Assembly: GCA_964035575.1 (NCBI GenBank) | Contig: OZ037843.1 | Location: forward strand, 868,001-932,000 | Origin: Rhynchopus sp. YZ270_cl-10 | Taxonomy: Eukaryota; Euglenozoa; Diplonemea; Diplonemida; Diplonemidae | DNA: 64,000 bases | Reading direction: 5' to 3' | Shown: positions 51,310-60,740 of the stretch, piece after piece | Numbering within the stretch: the first letter of the stretch is position 1 | How the letters are laid out: each line of letters opens with the position of its first letter | Position numbers and translations under genes: made by a program | Notes under the pieces: generated by a model | The model's input: only the letters and a program-made list of their open reading frames with translations | What the model was told of the DNA's origin: nothing | The model's database searches: none

Positions 51310-52684
51310 CAGGGGTCCTAACGCTGTTCTCAAAAAAAATTTAAATGGTAACTTCAAGGTCACTTCTCGTTTTTTGGGGAGGAAAAAAAAAAACTTTCCC
51401 CCCTCAGAGGCGGTATGGCAACAACACAAGTGAAGTTGAAAAGGTGCAAATCCTCGGACATACACTGGACGTTGGATCGCCGTATCATAGGGACAGGGTA
51501 CTATGGGGTGTCCCCAACCCCGGTGAAATCCGGGCGAAATCGGGTGAAATCGGGCGAAATCGGGCAAAAACAGGGTTTTTTGGCTTCTGTGAGGGTTTGG
51601 CCCAGTAAAACACCCAGAAACCGCGCTTTTCGAGATTTCCGCGCTGGGTCTGGGTGAACTAAAAAAAAAATCGGCCACTTTCGTTGAGCAGAACCCCTTT
51701 AGGTGACTCACTGTACACAGTACACAGTACACAGTACACAGTACACAGTACACAGTACACAGTACACAGTACACAGTACACAGTACACAGTACACAGTAC
51801 ACAGTACACAGTACACAGTACACAGTACACAGTACACAGTACACAGTACACAGTACACAGTACACAGTACCGCTCTTCCAGGCTGTTTCCTAATTCTGGA
51901 AATTTTCCGGAAAATTCCGACATCTGGAAGCAAATATTTTCCCTGAAAAAAAGTGGGCTCCAAAACATGCCGCGATTGGCGTTTCCGGAATCCGTCCGCG
52001 CTGTGGTGGGGTCACTTTGCCGAAATGGCCAAGTTCTTGGTTTTGGTCAAACCCCGCCCAAGCTCCCCACCGCCAACCCAAAAAAAGGAATTTTTGAAAT
52101 CCGGGCGAAATCGGGTGAAATCGGGTGAAATCGGGCGAAATCGGGTGAAATTGGGTTCAGGTGGGCCCAGGTGGGCTCTAGGGGGGCGATTGTGGGCTGG
52201 TCGCGGGACACCACATATACTAGATACATTTTTTTCTTGTGAGGCAATTTTCGCAGCGGTCTGTGTCACCGTTTTGGTTCCTGGCGAAGCCACGGTACGC
52301 AACATTTCTAAAAAATGTTGCCATAAAATGGCACTATCGTTGGTAATTATCGTAAGTTTCCGTAAATTACTTACGTATTTTGCTGAAACGAAAGTTTCTG
52401 GCGAAGCCACGGTACGCATCGCTTAAAATTGTACATGGTAGCAACCTGCGCCCTGCAGACCACTGATCTTGACAAAAAAGAAAAAAAATCCCAGACCCTC
52501 CAACGTGCTCCCGGTGTATGTTAAGTATCCGAGGTCACTTCGTGACACCGGATTTCAAAAAATATAAAAAAAGGTCACTTTTTAGGGCACTTTTCGAAGG
52601 TCACTTCGAAGTGACCTTCGAATTTCAAAAAAATAAAAAAGGTCACTTCGGAAGTGGTAAAAGTTACCACTCTTAGGACCCCTG
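51310..52684. mobile_element. hAT-type element with heptanucleotide array, 1,375 bp
   Basis: It starts CAGGGGTCCTAA and ends TTAGGACCCCTG, with a perfect 8-bp target duplication CACGACGG (51302-51309 and 52685-52692). AAGGTCACTTC units lie subterminally at both ends. It contains the reverse-orientation array 51712-51868, a segment shared with 44648-45869, and two inverted GCGTACCGTG mini-hairpins (52281-52301 and 52399-52417). Confidence 0.9.
51712..51868 (+). repeat. Heptanucleotide array (CACAGTA)n, about 23 units
   Basis: The same 7-bp unit as at 47158-48193 but in reverse complement, about 157 bases, with no variant seen. Confidence 0.95.
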
Positions 52685-52781
52685 CACGACGGGTCCGAAA
52701 ATGGCAACGACGGGTCCGAAAATCATTTCACAAACATTTCACAATATTTTTGTAGGAACTTGGTGCACAAAATCACCCTCA

Positions 52782-53327
52782 ATGGGGAGATCCGGGTGCC
52801 CGCAACAACAATATTCACAAGCAATCACAAAAAAAAAATCCTCTTCACAAAAAATCACAAACAATCACAAACAAAAAATCTTATTCACACAAAATCACAC
52901 AAAATCACAAAAAATAAATCCTATTCACAAAAAATCACAAACAATCACAAAAAATCACAAAAAATCACATCCACTTTTTGTGATTTTTTGTGATTGTTTG
53001 TGATTTTTTGTGAATAGGATTTTTTTTTTGTGATTGCTTGTGATTTTTTGTGAATAGGATTTATTTTTTTGTGATTTTGTGTGATTTTTTGTGAATAAGA
53101 TTTTTTGTTTGTGATTTTTTGTGATTTTTTGTGAATAGGATTTTTTTTTTGTGATTGCTTGTGATTTTTTGTGATTTTTGTGATTTTTTGTGATTTGTTG
53201 TGAATAGAATTTTTTTTTTGTGATTTTTTGTATTTATTTTGTGTGATTTTGTGTGATTTGTTGTGATTTGTTGTGATTTTTTGTGATTTTTTGTGAATAT
53301 TGTTGTTGCGGGCACCCGGATCTCCCC
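52782..53327. repeat. Foldback element of TCACAAAAAATC units
   Basis: Long inverted ends (GGGGAGATCCGGGTGCCCGC, then AACAACAATATTCACAA, and its complement ending at 53327). Both arms consist of AATCACAAA or ATTCACAAA units, so the whole region can fold into one long imperfect hairpin centred near 52976. Confidence 0.85.
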
Positions 53328-53580
53328 ACTCAAGCCCCACTACTCTCTCCCTCACACCTTTTATTACTACAATGTTTTTTTTTTTTCCCATGTTTTTTTT
53401 TTTGGAATTCTCAAAATTTTCCGCGCGCGCGAGCAATAAACACAGACAAAAGTGAGCCTGCCCTTATCTATTCAAAAAAAAATATTTATTTATCAAAAAC
53501 CCCTCGCACAGCACATGTAGAGTCTGCCTTCCGTGGCACGCTTTCTATCAAAACGCCCCAAACTTTCGAATCACCAGAGA

Positions 53581-53816
53581 CAGTGCTACCAGCGCGACTG
53601 TCGCGCGGGGGGCGCAACAAAAAATTTGTGCGCGGGACAACTCTAAAATAACTGCAAGACGTAGTTTTTTTCCTCCAAACTGCTCAGGCACCCATCAGAA
53701 ACGTGTCCAAAAGTCGAAATCTGTGTATTTGACGATTTTTGCTTCAGTAGAACTACTTTTTTGGTTTTTTTCTTTTTGTCGCGTGTCGCGCGCCACTTGT
53801 CGCGCTGGTAGCGCTG
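53581..53816. mobile_element. Small inverted-repeat element next to a CHD gene promoter
   Basis: Ends CAGTGCTACCAGCGCGAC and the complement of CAGCGCTACCAGCGCGAC. The CAG-type ends suggest a hAT-like origin, but I cannot show a clean 8-bp duplication (CCAGA is shared on both sides). It lies 40 bases before the ATG at 53857 and marks where this gene's upstream region departs from its paralogues. Confidence 0.5.
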
Positions 53817-53856
53817 CCAGAAGGCAGGAACACACCTTTACACACCACAGTGCACA

Positions 53857-55584
53857 ATGGGCTGTCTCGAGCGTGCACTGTCGCTTGACGGGACACTGGA
53901 CACGCACAGCAGACTCATACGTAGTATTTTTTTGTTCTTCGGCTGTACATCCTGCATAGCCGCGTCTACGTTTCTTCTGGTTCAGATGCGGAGTGTACAT
54001 GGCAAGCATCTGGACATGGTGGCTTATCTTTTGGCTGTGGTGGGCGGCTTCTCCTCTGCATTAATAGTTCTGCTTAAGCACAAGCTGACCACGTTCATCA
54101 TTGTGACAGAGTCCGTACTGTACTACGTTTCGCTGCTGTTGCTGGACATAAGTTGGCGTCCTGAGTACGCAAACGCCTGGCCAATGATGGTGCTTGTGGT
54201 GGACTTTCTCTTGGTATTGCAAGTGCCCACACGGTATAGCACAATTGTCGTGGTGTGCACACTGGTGTATTTGGTCATCATCACTGCAGAAGAAACGTGG
54301 AGGTTTGGTCTGCTCGACATGCCCGGGCTCATGCCTCAAGAACATCGACGTTCCTACGTAGAGAGCATGGGTGACTGTGATGTGCTGCCCTGCAAGAAGA
54401 GCGGAGCTGTGACCCAATTAGTATTTGCAGCTTCCGTCTTCGTCATTGACTTTATTGTGACACGAGGCTTTGCACGTGGTTTCCTGAAGGAGCAGACATC
54501 AATGCAGCGCACAATCGCGACAGTGCAGGACATCGCCTCGCTCCTTGCTGGCTACGACGTGGAGAAGGTGGCGGAGCTGCTGGAGGAGCACGGTGGTGAG
54601 CTGCCTGAGGGGATGACGACAGCACTGCGGAAGTTGGAGCAGAACCTGCGTGTGTACAAGGCGTACCTCCCGCAGACGTGTCTGCCGTTTGAGGACGAGA
54701 AGGACGAATGTGTGGAACCTGGTAGTGAGCAGGATGACACTGACAGTGATGATGAAGGCACAGGGTCAGCGGCAACATCGAGCACGTCTGCTGCAGTGCA
54801 ACCCACTTCCTTCTGTCTGCAGCCGCTACTGCTCTCATCCACAAATGTAACACTGCTGACACTGAACATCAAAGACACCCTGCACCGCCTGGAGGAGGAC
54901 AGTGCACGCTTCTCCGACCTCTTCACAACTGTTCTTCTGAAGACCCTGCAGGCAACAGACAGCAGACGTGGGATGGTGGACGTCTTTGTTGGGGACAGGA
55001 TCCACTGCTCGTTCAACGCGTCGAAGCCGTGTGCGTCGCACGCAACCTCAGCACTGCACGCAGCAAGCATGCTCATGAGAGCTGGCCTGGCAGCCTCTGT
55101 GAACGTGGGTGTTGCAATGGGGACAGTGCTGCGTGGTGACATGGGTTGTGATGTGATGCGCCGCTTCAGCATGGTGGGGACACTTGTGCGTGACGTGCAC
55201 GGGATGGAACGTGCAGGACGTATGCTGGGGTGCGACGTTGTCTGCAACCGTCTTTGCTTCAGCGACGCTGAGTGCGAACACGACCTGCGTCTGCTTCCGT
55301 GCAAGGTGGAGGTTGCTCGAGACTGCGAGGCACAGGTTGTGGCTGAGCTGGTTTCGAAGAACGAAGCTATTTTGGAAACCTCAACTGCAACAGACGAGTG
55401 GATGTACCAGATAGGCGGGAAGAAGCACTGGGATTTGTACAATACAGTGGTGCGTGGGTACCTGCGTGGTGAGATCTGTGCCACGGACGTTGCGAAGGCG
55501 TGGGTGGAGGCGGGTGGGAGTGGCACACCAGCACACGCAGTTCCTTCCGGGATGTGCAGTGTTGTGTGTTCCTATCTTCGGTGA
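53857..55584 (+). CDS. Six-helix membrane protein with degenerate cyclase homology domain
   Basis: 575 residues; the ATG at 53857 opens directly on MGCLERALSLDGTLDTHSRL. The first helices belong to the 6065/59007 subtype but are diverged (IFLFFGCTSCIAASTFLLVQ). The DCDVLPCK loop, linker, YKAYLPQTCLPFE motif and CHD (VFVGDR, RGDMGCDVMRRFSMVGTLVR) are conserved. The first metal Asp is Asn and NxxxR is absent, so no cyclase activity is expected alone. The downstream flank matches that of 2791-4498. Upstream regulation may differ from its paralogues because of the adjacent insertion. Confidence 0.87.
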   Translation: MGCLERALSLDGTLDTHSRLIRSIFLFFGCTSCIAASTFLLVQMRSVHGKHLDMVAYLLAVVGGFSSALIVLLKHKLTTFIIVTESVLYYVSLLLLDISWRPEYANAWPMMVLVVDFLLVLQVPTRYSTIVVVCTLVYLVIITAEETWRFGLLDMPGLMPQEHRRSYVESMGDCDVLPCKKSGAVTQLVFAASVFVIDFIVTRGFARGFLKEQTSMQRTIATVQDIASLLAGYDVEKVAELLEEHGGELPEGMTTALRKLEQNLRVYKAYLPQTCLPFEDEKDECVEPGSEQDDTDSDDEGTGSAATSSTSAAVQPTSFCLQPLLLSSTNVTLLTLNIKDTLHRLEEDSARFSDLFTTVLLKTLQATDSRRGMVDVFVGDRIHCSFNASKPCASHATSALHAASMLMRAGLAASVNVGVAMGTVLRGDMGCDVMRRFSMVGTLVRDVHGMERAGRMLGCDVVCNRLCFSDAECEHDLRLLPCKVEVARDCEAQVVAELVSKNEAILETSTATDEWMYQIGGKKHWDLYNTVVRGYLRGEICATDVAKAWVEAGGSGTPAHAVPSGMCSVVCSYLR

Positions 55585-56141
55585 TTGTGGTGCTGTGTCG
55601 CTATGTTGTGTGCAGTATTGCCATTTGTCTATGTGTGTCGGTGTGATAGACCGTATCCGTAACTTATCTGGGGAGCATAATATTATATTCTGGACCGCAA
55701 TCACTGTAACTTTTCGATTCTTCCGAGTCACCTCTTCTGTGTTCCAGATATGTTGTGGTAGGTGTTTTTGTGGGGGGAGTTTTGCGGGGTCTTTCCAGCA
55801 ACCCTGCCACTTCTTAACACTACCAGTGCATAGTCTTTGTCTTTCTTTTTGGGTATGCGGGACTCTCCCCTTGTCAGGGTGCTAAACGTCCCTGACCCTT
55901 CCCCATGCAAAGTTGAACCCTGGCAGGGTATATTTTTGCTGGGGCGTGGCTTCCCGATGCCACGACGGGTGCTCGCACCCAGAGCGTTAAACAGCGACAA
56001 ACGGCCAGGCCAGGACTTCGTTTCTGCTGCACCAATAGGTTACGATGTGTTGCCTGTAAGGACGTCCATACAAGAGAAGGGGTGAGTCCTTACTGTCGGT
56101 GCAGACATTAGACGCCAAGAGACATGTTGTGACCCCGCCCC
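55585..56141. repeat. 3' flank and spacer homologous to 2103-2790
   Basis: Matches 2130-2790 in reverse complement over most of its length. No gene. Confidence 0.65.
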
Positions 56142-56215
56142 CCTAGGCATAGTGTGCACGAACATTTTTGGTTCGTCGACGAACATCGACGAACAATCCC
56201 CCCCCCCCCCCCCCC

Positions 56216-57240
56216 TAGGGGGGTCCGTCCGGCCGTTTTTGCTGTCCAAAACCGCTTTTTTTGAAGAAAACCCCCGAAAAAACACTCAAAACCACCCAAA
56301 ACCCCCCCGAAACCACCCGAAAACCACCCAAAATTACGAAAAATGCACTTCTGAGCACCAATTTTTATTTTTTTCTGACTTTTTGGGCTTTAGAGTGCGA
56401 AAATGTCAAAAAGGGGGGTATACGGGTAGTTTAAGCGTTGCAGACACATACACATCCCCAAAAATACACCCAAGGACCCCAAAAAGCTGCAAAAACCACA
56501 CATTTCCACCTCGGGACCCCAGCGGAGGTGGGCTGAGGTGGTTTTTGGGTGTTTTGAATTTACATCAGTTTTTTTTGATGAAAAAATCGTGTTTTCTAAC
56601 CGTTTTTAGCCGGGAGTAAGTGTTGCAAAGTGTTGCATAGCCGGCTCATACCCGTTGCATGCCATTTCATGGCCCAAAAAAGCCTACCGAGTGTCCCAAA
56701 TGCTATTTTTCACCCCACATGAGGTCTGGGAGTCATTTCCTGGGGTATTTTGACACTATGACGACTGTCATATTACTTTTTTTGGGGTTTTCAGGACGGG
56801 CTATGTTTGAAGGAGGGGCTATGTTTAAGCTTTCGAGGCACACACGCACACTGAAAAATGCATCTGGGACCCACACAGGACCCCCAAAAAGCTGTAAAAC
56901 TATATATTACCACCTCGGGAACCCAGAGGAGGTGGACCGAGGTGTTTTTCGGGTCTTTAGATGGAGTTTTATATGATCGGAGAATTTTTTTGTCAAGTGT
57001 TGCATTTTGCCACAAAGTGTGACGCGAGCGTGACGGTATTTTGAGGGGTTTTTCACAAAAAAATCAATTTTTTTTAGTCGGGAAAGTCTCTGTAGAGGTT
57101 GTCAGGTGGTTTATTGGGATATTTGGGTGATCCCCAGGGCGATTTGCGCCCAGGTACGACCTTTTTAGTGGATTTCTTCACCTAAATTTCAAAAAAATGG
57201 TTTTGGACAGCAAATCCTTAAGGAATTCCTTCTACGTGGA
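56216..57240. repeat. Poly(C/G)-capped element X with two related halves
   Basis: Ends carry GGGGGGTCC and, inside, TGCTGTCCAAAACC with its complement (GGTTTTGGACAGCA) at the right. Two direct-repeat halves about 400 bases apart share CCCCAAAAAGCTG, CCACCTCGGGA, CCCAG and GGTGG words (56470-56550 and 56875-56950). No coding capacity. Confidence 0.6.
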
Positions 57241-57266
57241 CCCCCCTACCCCCCCCCCCCCCCCCT

Positions 57267-58450
57267 TAGGGGATACGACTCCAGCCATTTTGGCTGGGAC
57301 CAAACGCACGGAAAATTCATTTGGCATTATCTGGCCATCTCCAAGGCAACTGCGGGTGAAAAACACCCTCAGAGTGGGTCACAGGGGGCCTGTGGGTCGA
57401 AAAACGACCCAGAAGCCACCCCAGAATACAAAAAAATGGAAAAAAATAGTGAAAAAACGGCTTTTTTCACGTTTTGGCCACTTTGGGCAAAATAGCGATT
57501 TTTCGAGAAAAAAATCAAAAACCGGGATATTTTTTGACATCACAAAGCCTCCTTTGGCACAAATATACCCCAAAAGTGGCCTGTGAGTCCATTCCAACCT
57601 GTTTTGGACATATTTGACACTTTTGGAAGTGTTTTTTTGGTGTTTTTAGGTCAAAAAAATGCCCAAGACATCCCCAAGACACTTTGCACACCCCCTGTTA
57701 CGGTCATATTTTTTTCGTTTTTTTGCCTGAAACCCCCAAAATACCCCTCCCGGACCCCACATAGTCCCGAATATCCATCACACACCCACTCAGAGTGAGT
57801 AGAAGCACCCCAAAAAAAATATTTTTTAAAGCCCTAAAATTGTGCTTCAGTTTCGGCAGCATCCATGTTGAAGTTGAAGGGCTTTAAAAAATATTTTTTT
57901 TGGGGTGCTTCTACTCACTCTGAGTGGGTGTGTGATGGATATTCGGGACTATGTGGGGTCCGGGAGGGGTATTTTGGGGGTTTCAGGCAAAAAAACGAAA
58001 AAAATATGACCGTAACAGGGGGTGTGCAAAGTGTCTTGGGGATGTCTTGGGGACGTCTTGGGCATTTTTTTGACCTAAAAACACCAAAAAAACACTTCCA
58101 AAAGTGTCAAATATGTCCAAAACAGGTTGGAATGGACTCACAGGCCACTTTTGGGGTATATTTGTGCCAAAGGAGGCTTTGTGATGTCAAAAAATATCCC
58201 GGTTTTTGATTTTTTTCTCGAAAAATCGCTATTTTGCCCAAAGTGGCCAAAACGTGAAAAAAGCCGTTTTTTCACTATTTTTTTCCATTTTTTTGTATTC
58301 TGGGGTGGCTTCTGGGTCGTTTTTCGACCCACAGGCCCCCTGTGACCCACTCTGAGGGTGTTTTTCACCCGCAGTTGCCTTGGAGATGACCAGATAATGC
58401 CAAATGAATTTTCCGTGCGCAAAAAATGGCTGGAGTCGTACCCCCTACCC
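57267..58450. repeat. Foldback element FB-1, complete
   Basis: Two arms of about 570 bases (57267-57834 reverse, 57879-58450 forward) around a 44-base centre. Outer ends GGGGATACGACTCCAGCC sit next to C/G runs. The forward arm matches 8005-8584 closely. This would extrude as a near-perfect hairpin of more than 550 bp. Confidence 0.88.
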
Positions 58451-58685
58451 CCCCCCATAGGGGATACGACTCCAGCCATTTTGGCTGGGACCAAACGCAC
58501 GGAAAATTCATTTGGCATTATCTGGCCATCTCCAAGGCAACTGCGGGTGAAAAACACCCTCAGAGTGGGTCACAGGGGGCCTGTGGGTCGAAAAACGCCC
58601 CCCCCCCCCCCCCCCCCACGACGAACATCGACGAACATTTTGTTCGTCTGCACACTATGCCTAGGCATACACTCGATGCGAGTCG

Positions 58686-58752
58686 CATGCGAGAATCATT
58701 ATCGCATTCTCGCACACCATTATCGCATGCGATAATCATTATCGCACACGTA
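58686..58752. repeat. Short ATTATCGCA repeat
   Basis: AATCATTATCGCA and ACCATTATCGCA units with a GCATGCGATAATC palindrome, between the composite element and the duplication arm. Confidence 0.6.
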
Positions 58753-59006
58753 GAGGATTTTGGTACAAGGGAAGGCCTGGCCTGTGTTTCGTTTTTGGGG
58801 ACATGTAGTGTCCAGGGACAGTTTCTGTCGCAAAATAGATGAAGTAACCCCATTTTCCCGTATCCCCCAACACCCCAACCCCTCTAACCGCTGTGTACCT
58901 GTGTACCTGTGTACCCGTGGGTACTACGAGACTGCCAAATGAAGCACACACCAACCTCACCACTTACGAAGGCAGGAATACACACCTTTACACACCACAG
59001 TGCACA

Positions 59007-60740
59007 ATGGGCTGTCTCGAGCGTGCACTGTCGCTTGACGGGACACTGGACACGCACAGCAGACTCATACGTAGTATTTTCTTGTTCTTCAGCTGTGCAG
59101 TCTTTATGGCAGCGACTACGTTTAGTCTGGTTCAGATGCGGAATTTACATGGCAGGCATCTATACGTGGGGGCTTTTATTCTAGCTGTGATGGGTGCCAT
59201 CTCTTCTATTATTATGGTTCTGCTTAAGTACAAGCTGACCACGTTCATCATCGTGACAGAGTGCGCACTGTACTATGTTTCGCTGCTGTTACTGGACATA
59301 AGTTGGCGTCCTGAGTACGTAAATGCCTGGCCAATGATGGTTCTTATGGTGGACTTTCTCTTGGTGATGCAGGTGCCCACACGGTACAGCACAATTGTCG
59401 TGGTGTGCACATTGGTGTATTTGGTCATCATTGCTGCAGAAGAAACGTGGAGGTTTGGTCTGTTCGACATGCCCGGGCTCATGCCTCAAGAGCATCGACG
59501 TTCCTACTTAGATAGCATGGGTGACTGTGATGTGCTGCCTTGCAAGCAGAGCAGAGCTGTGAACCGATTACTATTTGCAGCTTCCGTCTTCGTCGTTGAC
59601 TTTATTGTGACGCGAGGCTTTGCACGTGGTCTCCTGAAGGAGCAGGCATCAATGCAGCGCACAATCGCAACAGTGCAGGACATCGCCTCGCTCCTTGCTG
59701 GCTACGACGTGGAGAAGGTGGCGGAGCTGCTGGAGGAGCACGGTGGTGAGCTGCCTGAGGGGATGACAGCGGCACTGCGGAAGTTGGAGCAGAACCTGCG
59801 TGTGTACAAGGCGTACCTCCCGCAGACGTGTCTGCCGTTTGAGGACGAGAAGGACGAATGTGTGGAACCTGGTGGTGAGCTGGATGGCACTGACAGTGAC
59901 GACTCAAGCACAGTGTCAGCAGCATCATCGGACACGTCTGCTGCAGTGCGACGCACTTCTTTCTGGCTGCATCCGCTACTGCTCTCATCCACAAATGCAA
60001 CACTGCTGACACTGAACATCAAAGACACCCTGCACCGCCTGGAGGAGGACAGTGCACGCTTCTCCGACCTCTTCACAACTGTTCTTCTGAAGACCCTGCA
60101 GGCAACAGACAGCAGACGTGGGATGGTGGACGTCTTTGTTGGGGACAGGATCCACTGCTCGTTCAACGCGTCGAAGCCGTGTGCGTCGCACGCAACCTCA
60201 GCACTGCACGCAGCAAGTGCGATCATGAGAGCTGGCCTGGCAGCCTCTGTGAACGTGGGTGTTGCAATGGGAACAGTGCTGCGTGGTGACATGGGTTGTG
60301 ATGTGATGCGCCGCTTCAGCATGGTGGGGACACTTGTGCGTGACGTGCACGGGATGGAACGTGCAGGACGTATGCTGGGGTGCGACGTTCTCTGCAACCG
60401 TCTTTGCTTCAGCGAAACTCAGTGCGAACACGACCTGCGTCTGCTTCCGTGCAAGGTGGAGGTTGCTCAAGACTGCGAACCTGAGGTTGTGGCTGAGCTG
60501 GTTTCCAAGGAAGGAGATATTTTGGAAGAAGAAATCTCAAATGCAACAGACGAGTGGATGTACCAGATAGGCGAGAAGAAGCACTGGGAGGACTACAACA
60601 CAGTGGTGCGTGGGTACCTGCATGAGGAGATCCGTGACACGGACGTTGCGAAGGCGTGGGTGGAGGCGGGTGGGAGTGGCACACCAGCACACGCAGTTCC
60701 TTCCGGGACGTGCAGTGTTGTGTGTTCTTATCTTCGGTGA
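59007..60740 (+). CDS. Six-helix membrane protein with degenerate CHD (mirror of 6065-7798)
   Basis: 577 residues from MGCLER; only one residue was seen to differ from the left-arm copy (EDE here, EDG there, after LPQTCLPF). Domain plan and missing catalytic residues are as in that copy. The leader and 60-100 bases of upstream DNA, including the GTACCTGTGTACCTGTG stretch at 58893-58916, are also shared with the left arm. The gene lies downstream of the composite foldback and upstream of a broken paralogue on the same strand. Confidence 0.88.
   Translation: MGCLERALSLDGTLDTHSRLIRSIFLFFSCAVFMAATTFSLVQMRNLHGRHLYVGAFILAVMGAISSIIMVLLKYKLTTFIIVTECALYYVSLLLLDISWRPEYVNAWPMMVLMVDFLLVMQVPTRYSTIVVVCTLVYLVIIAAEETWRFGLFDMPGLMPQEHRRSYLDSMGDCDVLPCKQSRAVNRLLFAASVFVVDFIVTRGFARGLLKEQASMQRTIATVQDIASLLAGYDVEKVAELLEEHGGELPEGMTAALRKLEQNLRVYKAYLPQTCLPFEDEKDECVEPGGELDGTDSDDSSTVSAASSDTSAAVRRTSFWLHPLLLSSTNATLLTLNIKDTLHRLEEDSARFSDLFTTVLLKTLQATDSRRGMVDVFVGDRIHCSFNASKPCASHATSALHAASAIMRAGLAASVNVGVAMGTVLRGDMGCDVMRRFSMVGTLVRDVHGMERAGRMLGCDVLCNRLCFSETQCEHDLRLLPCKVEVAQDCEPEVVAELVSKEGDILEEEISNATDEWMYQIGEKKHWEDYNTVVRGYLHEEIRDTDVAKAWVEAGGSGTPAHAVPSGTCSVVCSYLR

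Larger units (their letters stand above)
51065..53463. mobile_element. PIF/Harbinger-like element, 2.4 kb, with nested insertions
   Basis: Inverted ends GGGCAGGCTCACTTTTGTCT, continuing GTGTTTA, flanked by TTA on both sides (51062-51064 and 53464-53466). A GCGCGCGC stretch follows each end. Inside lie a hAT-type element (51310-52684) and a large foldback (52782-53327). No transposase of its own is seen. Confidence 0.8.
56142..58665. mobile_element. Composite element with outer CCTAGGCATAGTGTGCA repeats
   Basis: Outer inverted repeats read CCTAGGCATAGTGTGCA followed closely by CGAACA on the left, and the complement ends at about 58665. CGACGAACATCGACGAACA stands near both inner borders in the same orientation. 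Between them, in order: C run, element X (56216-57240), C run, foldback FB-1 (57267-58450), a truncated reverse copy of an FB-1 arm (58457-58598), C run. It interrupts the spacer between two CHD genes. Confidence 0.65.

Noticed and set aside
52782-53327. CRISPR-like regular repeats
   Set aside because: Units are not separated by unique spacers, vary in length and form a palindrome; the genome is eukaryotic.
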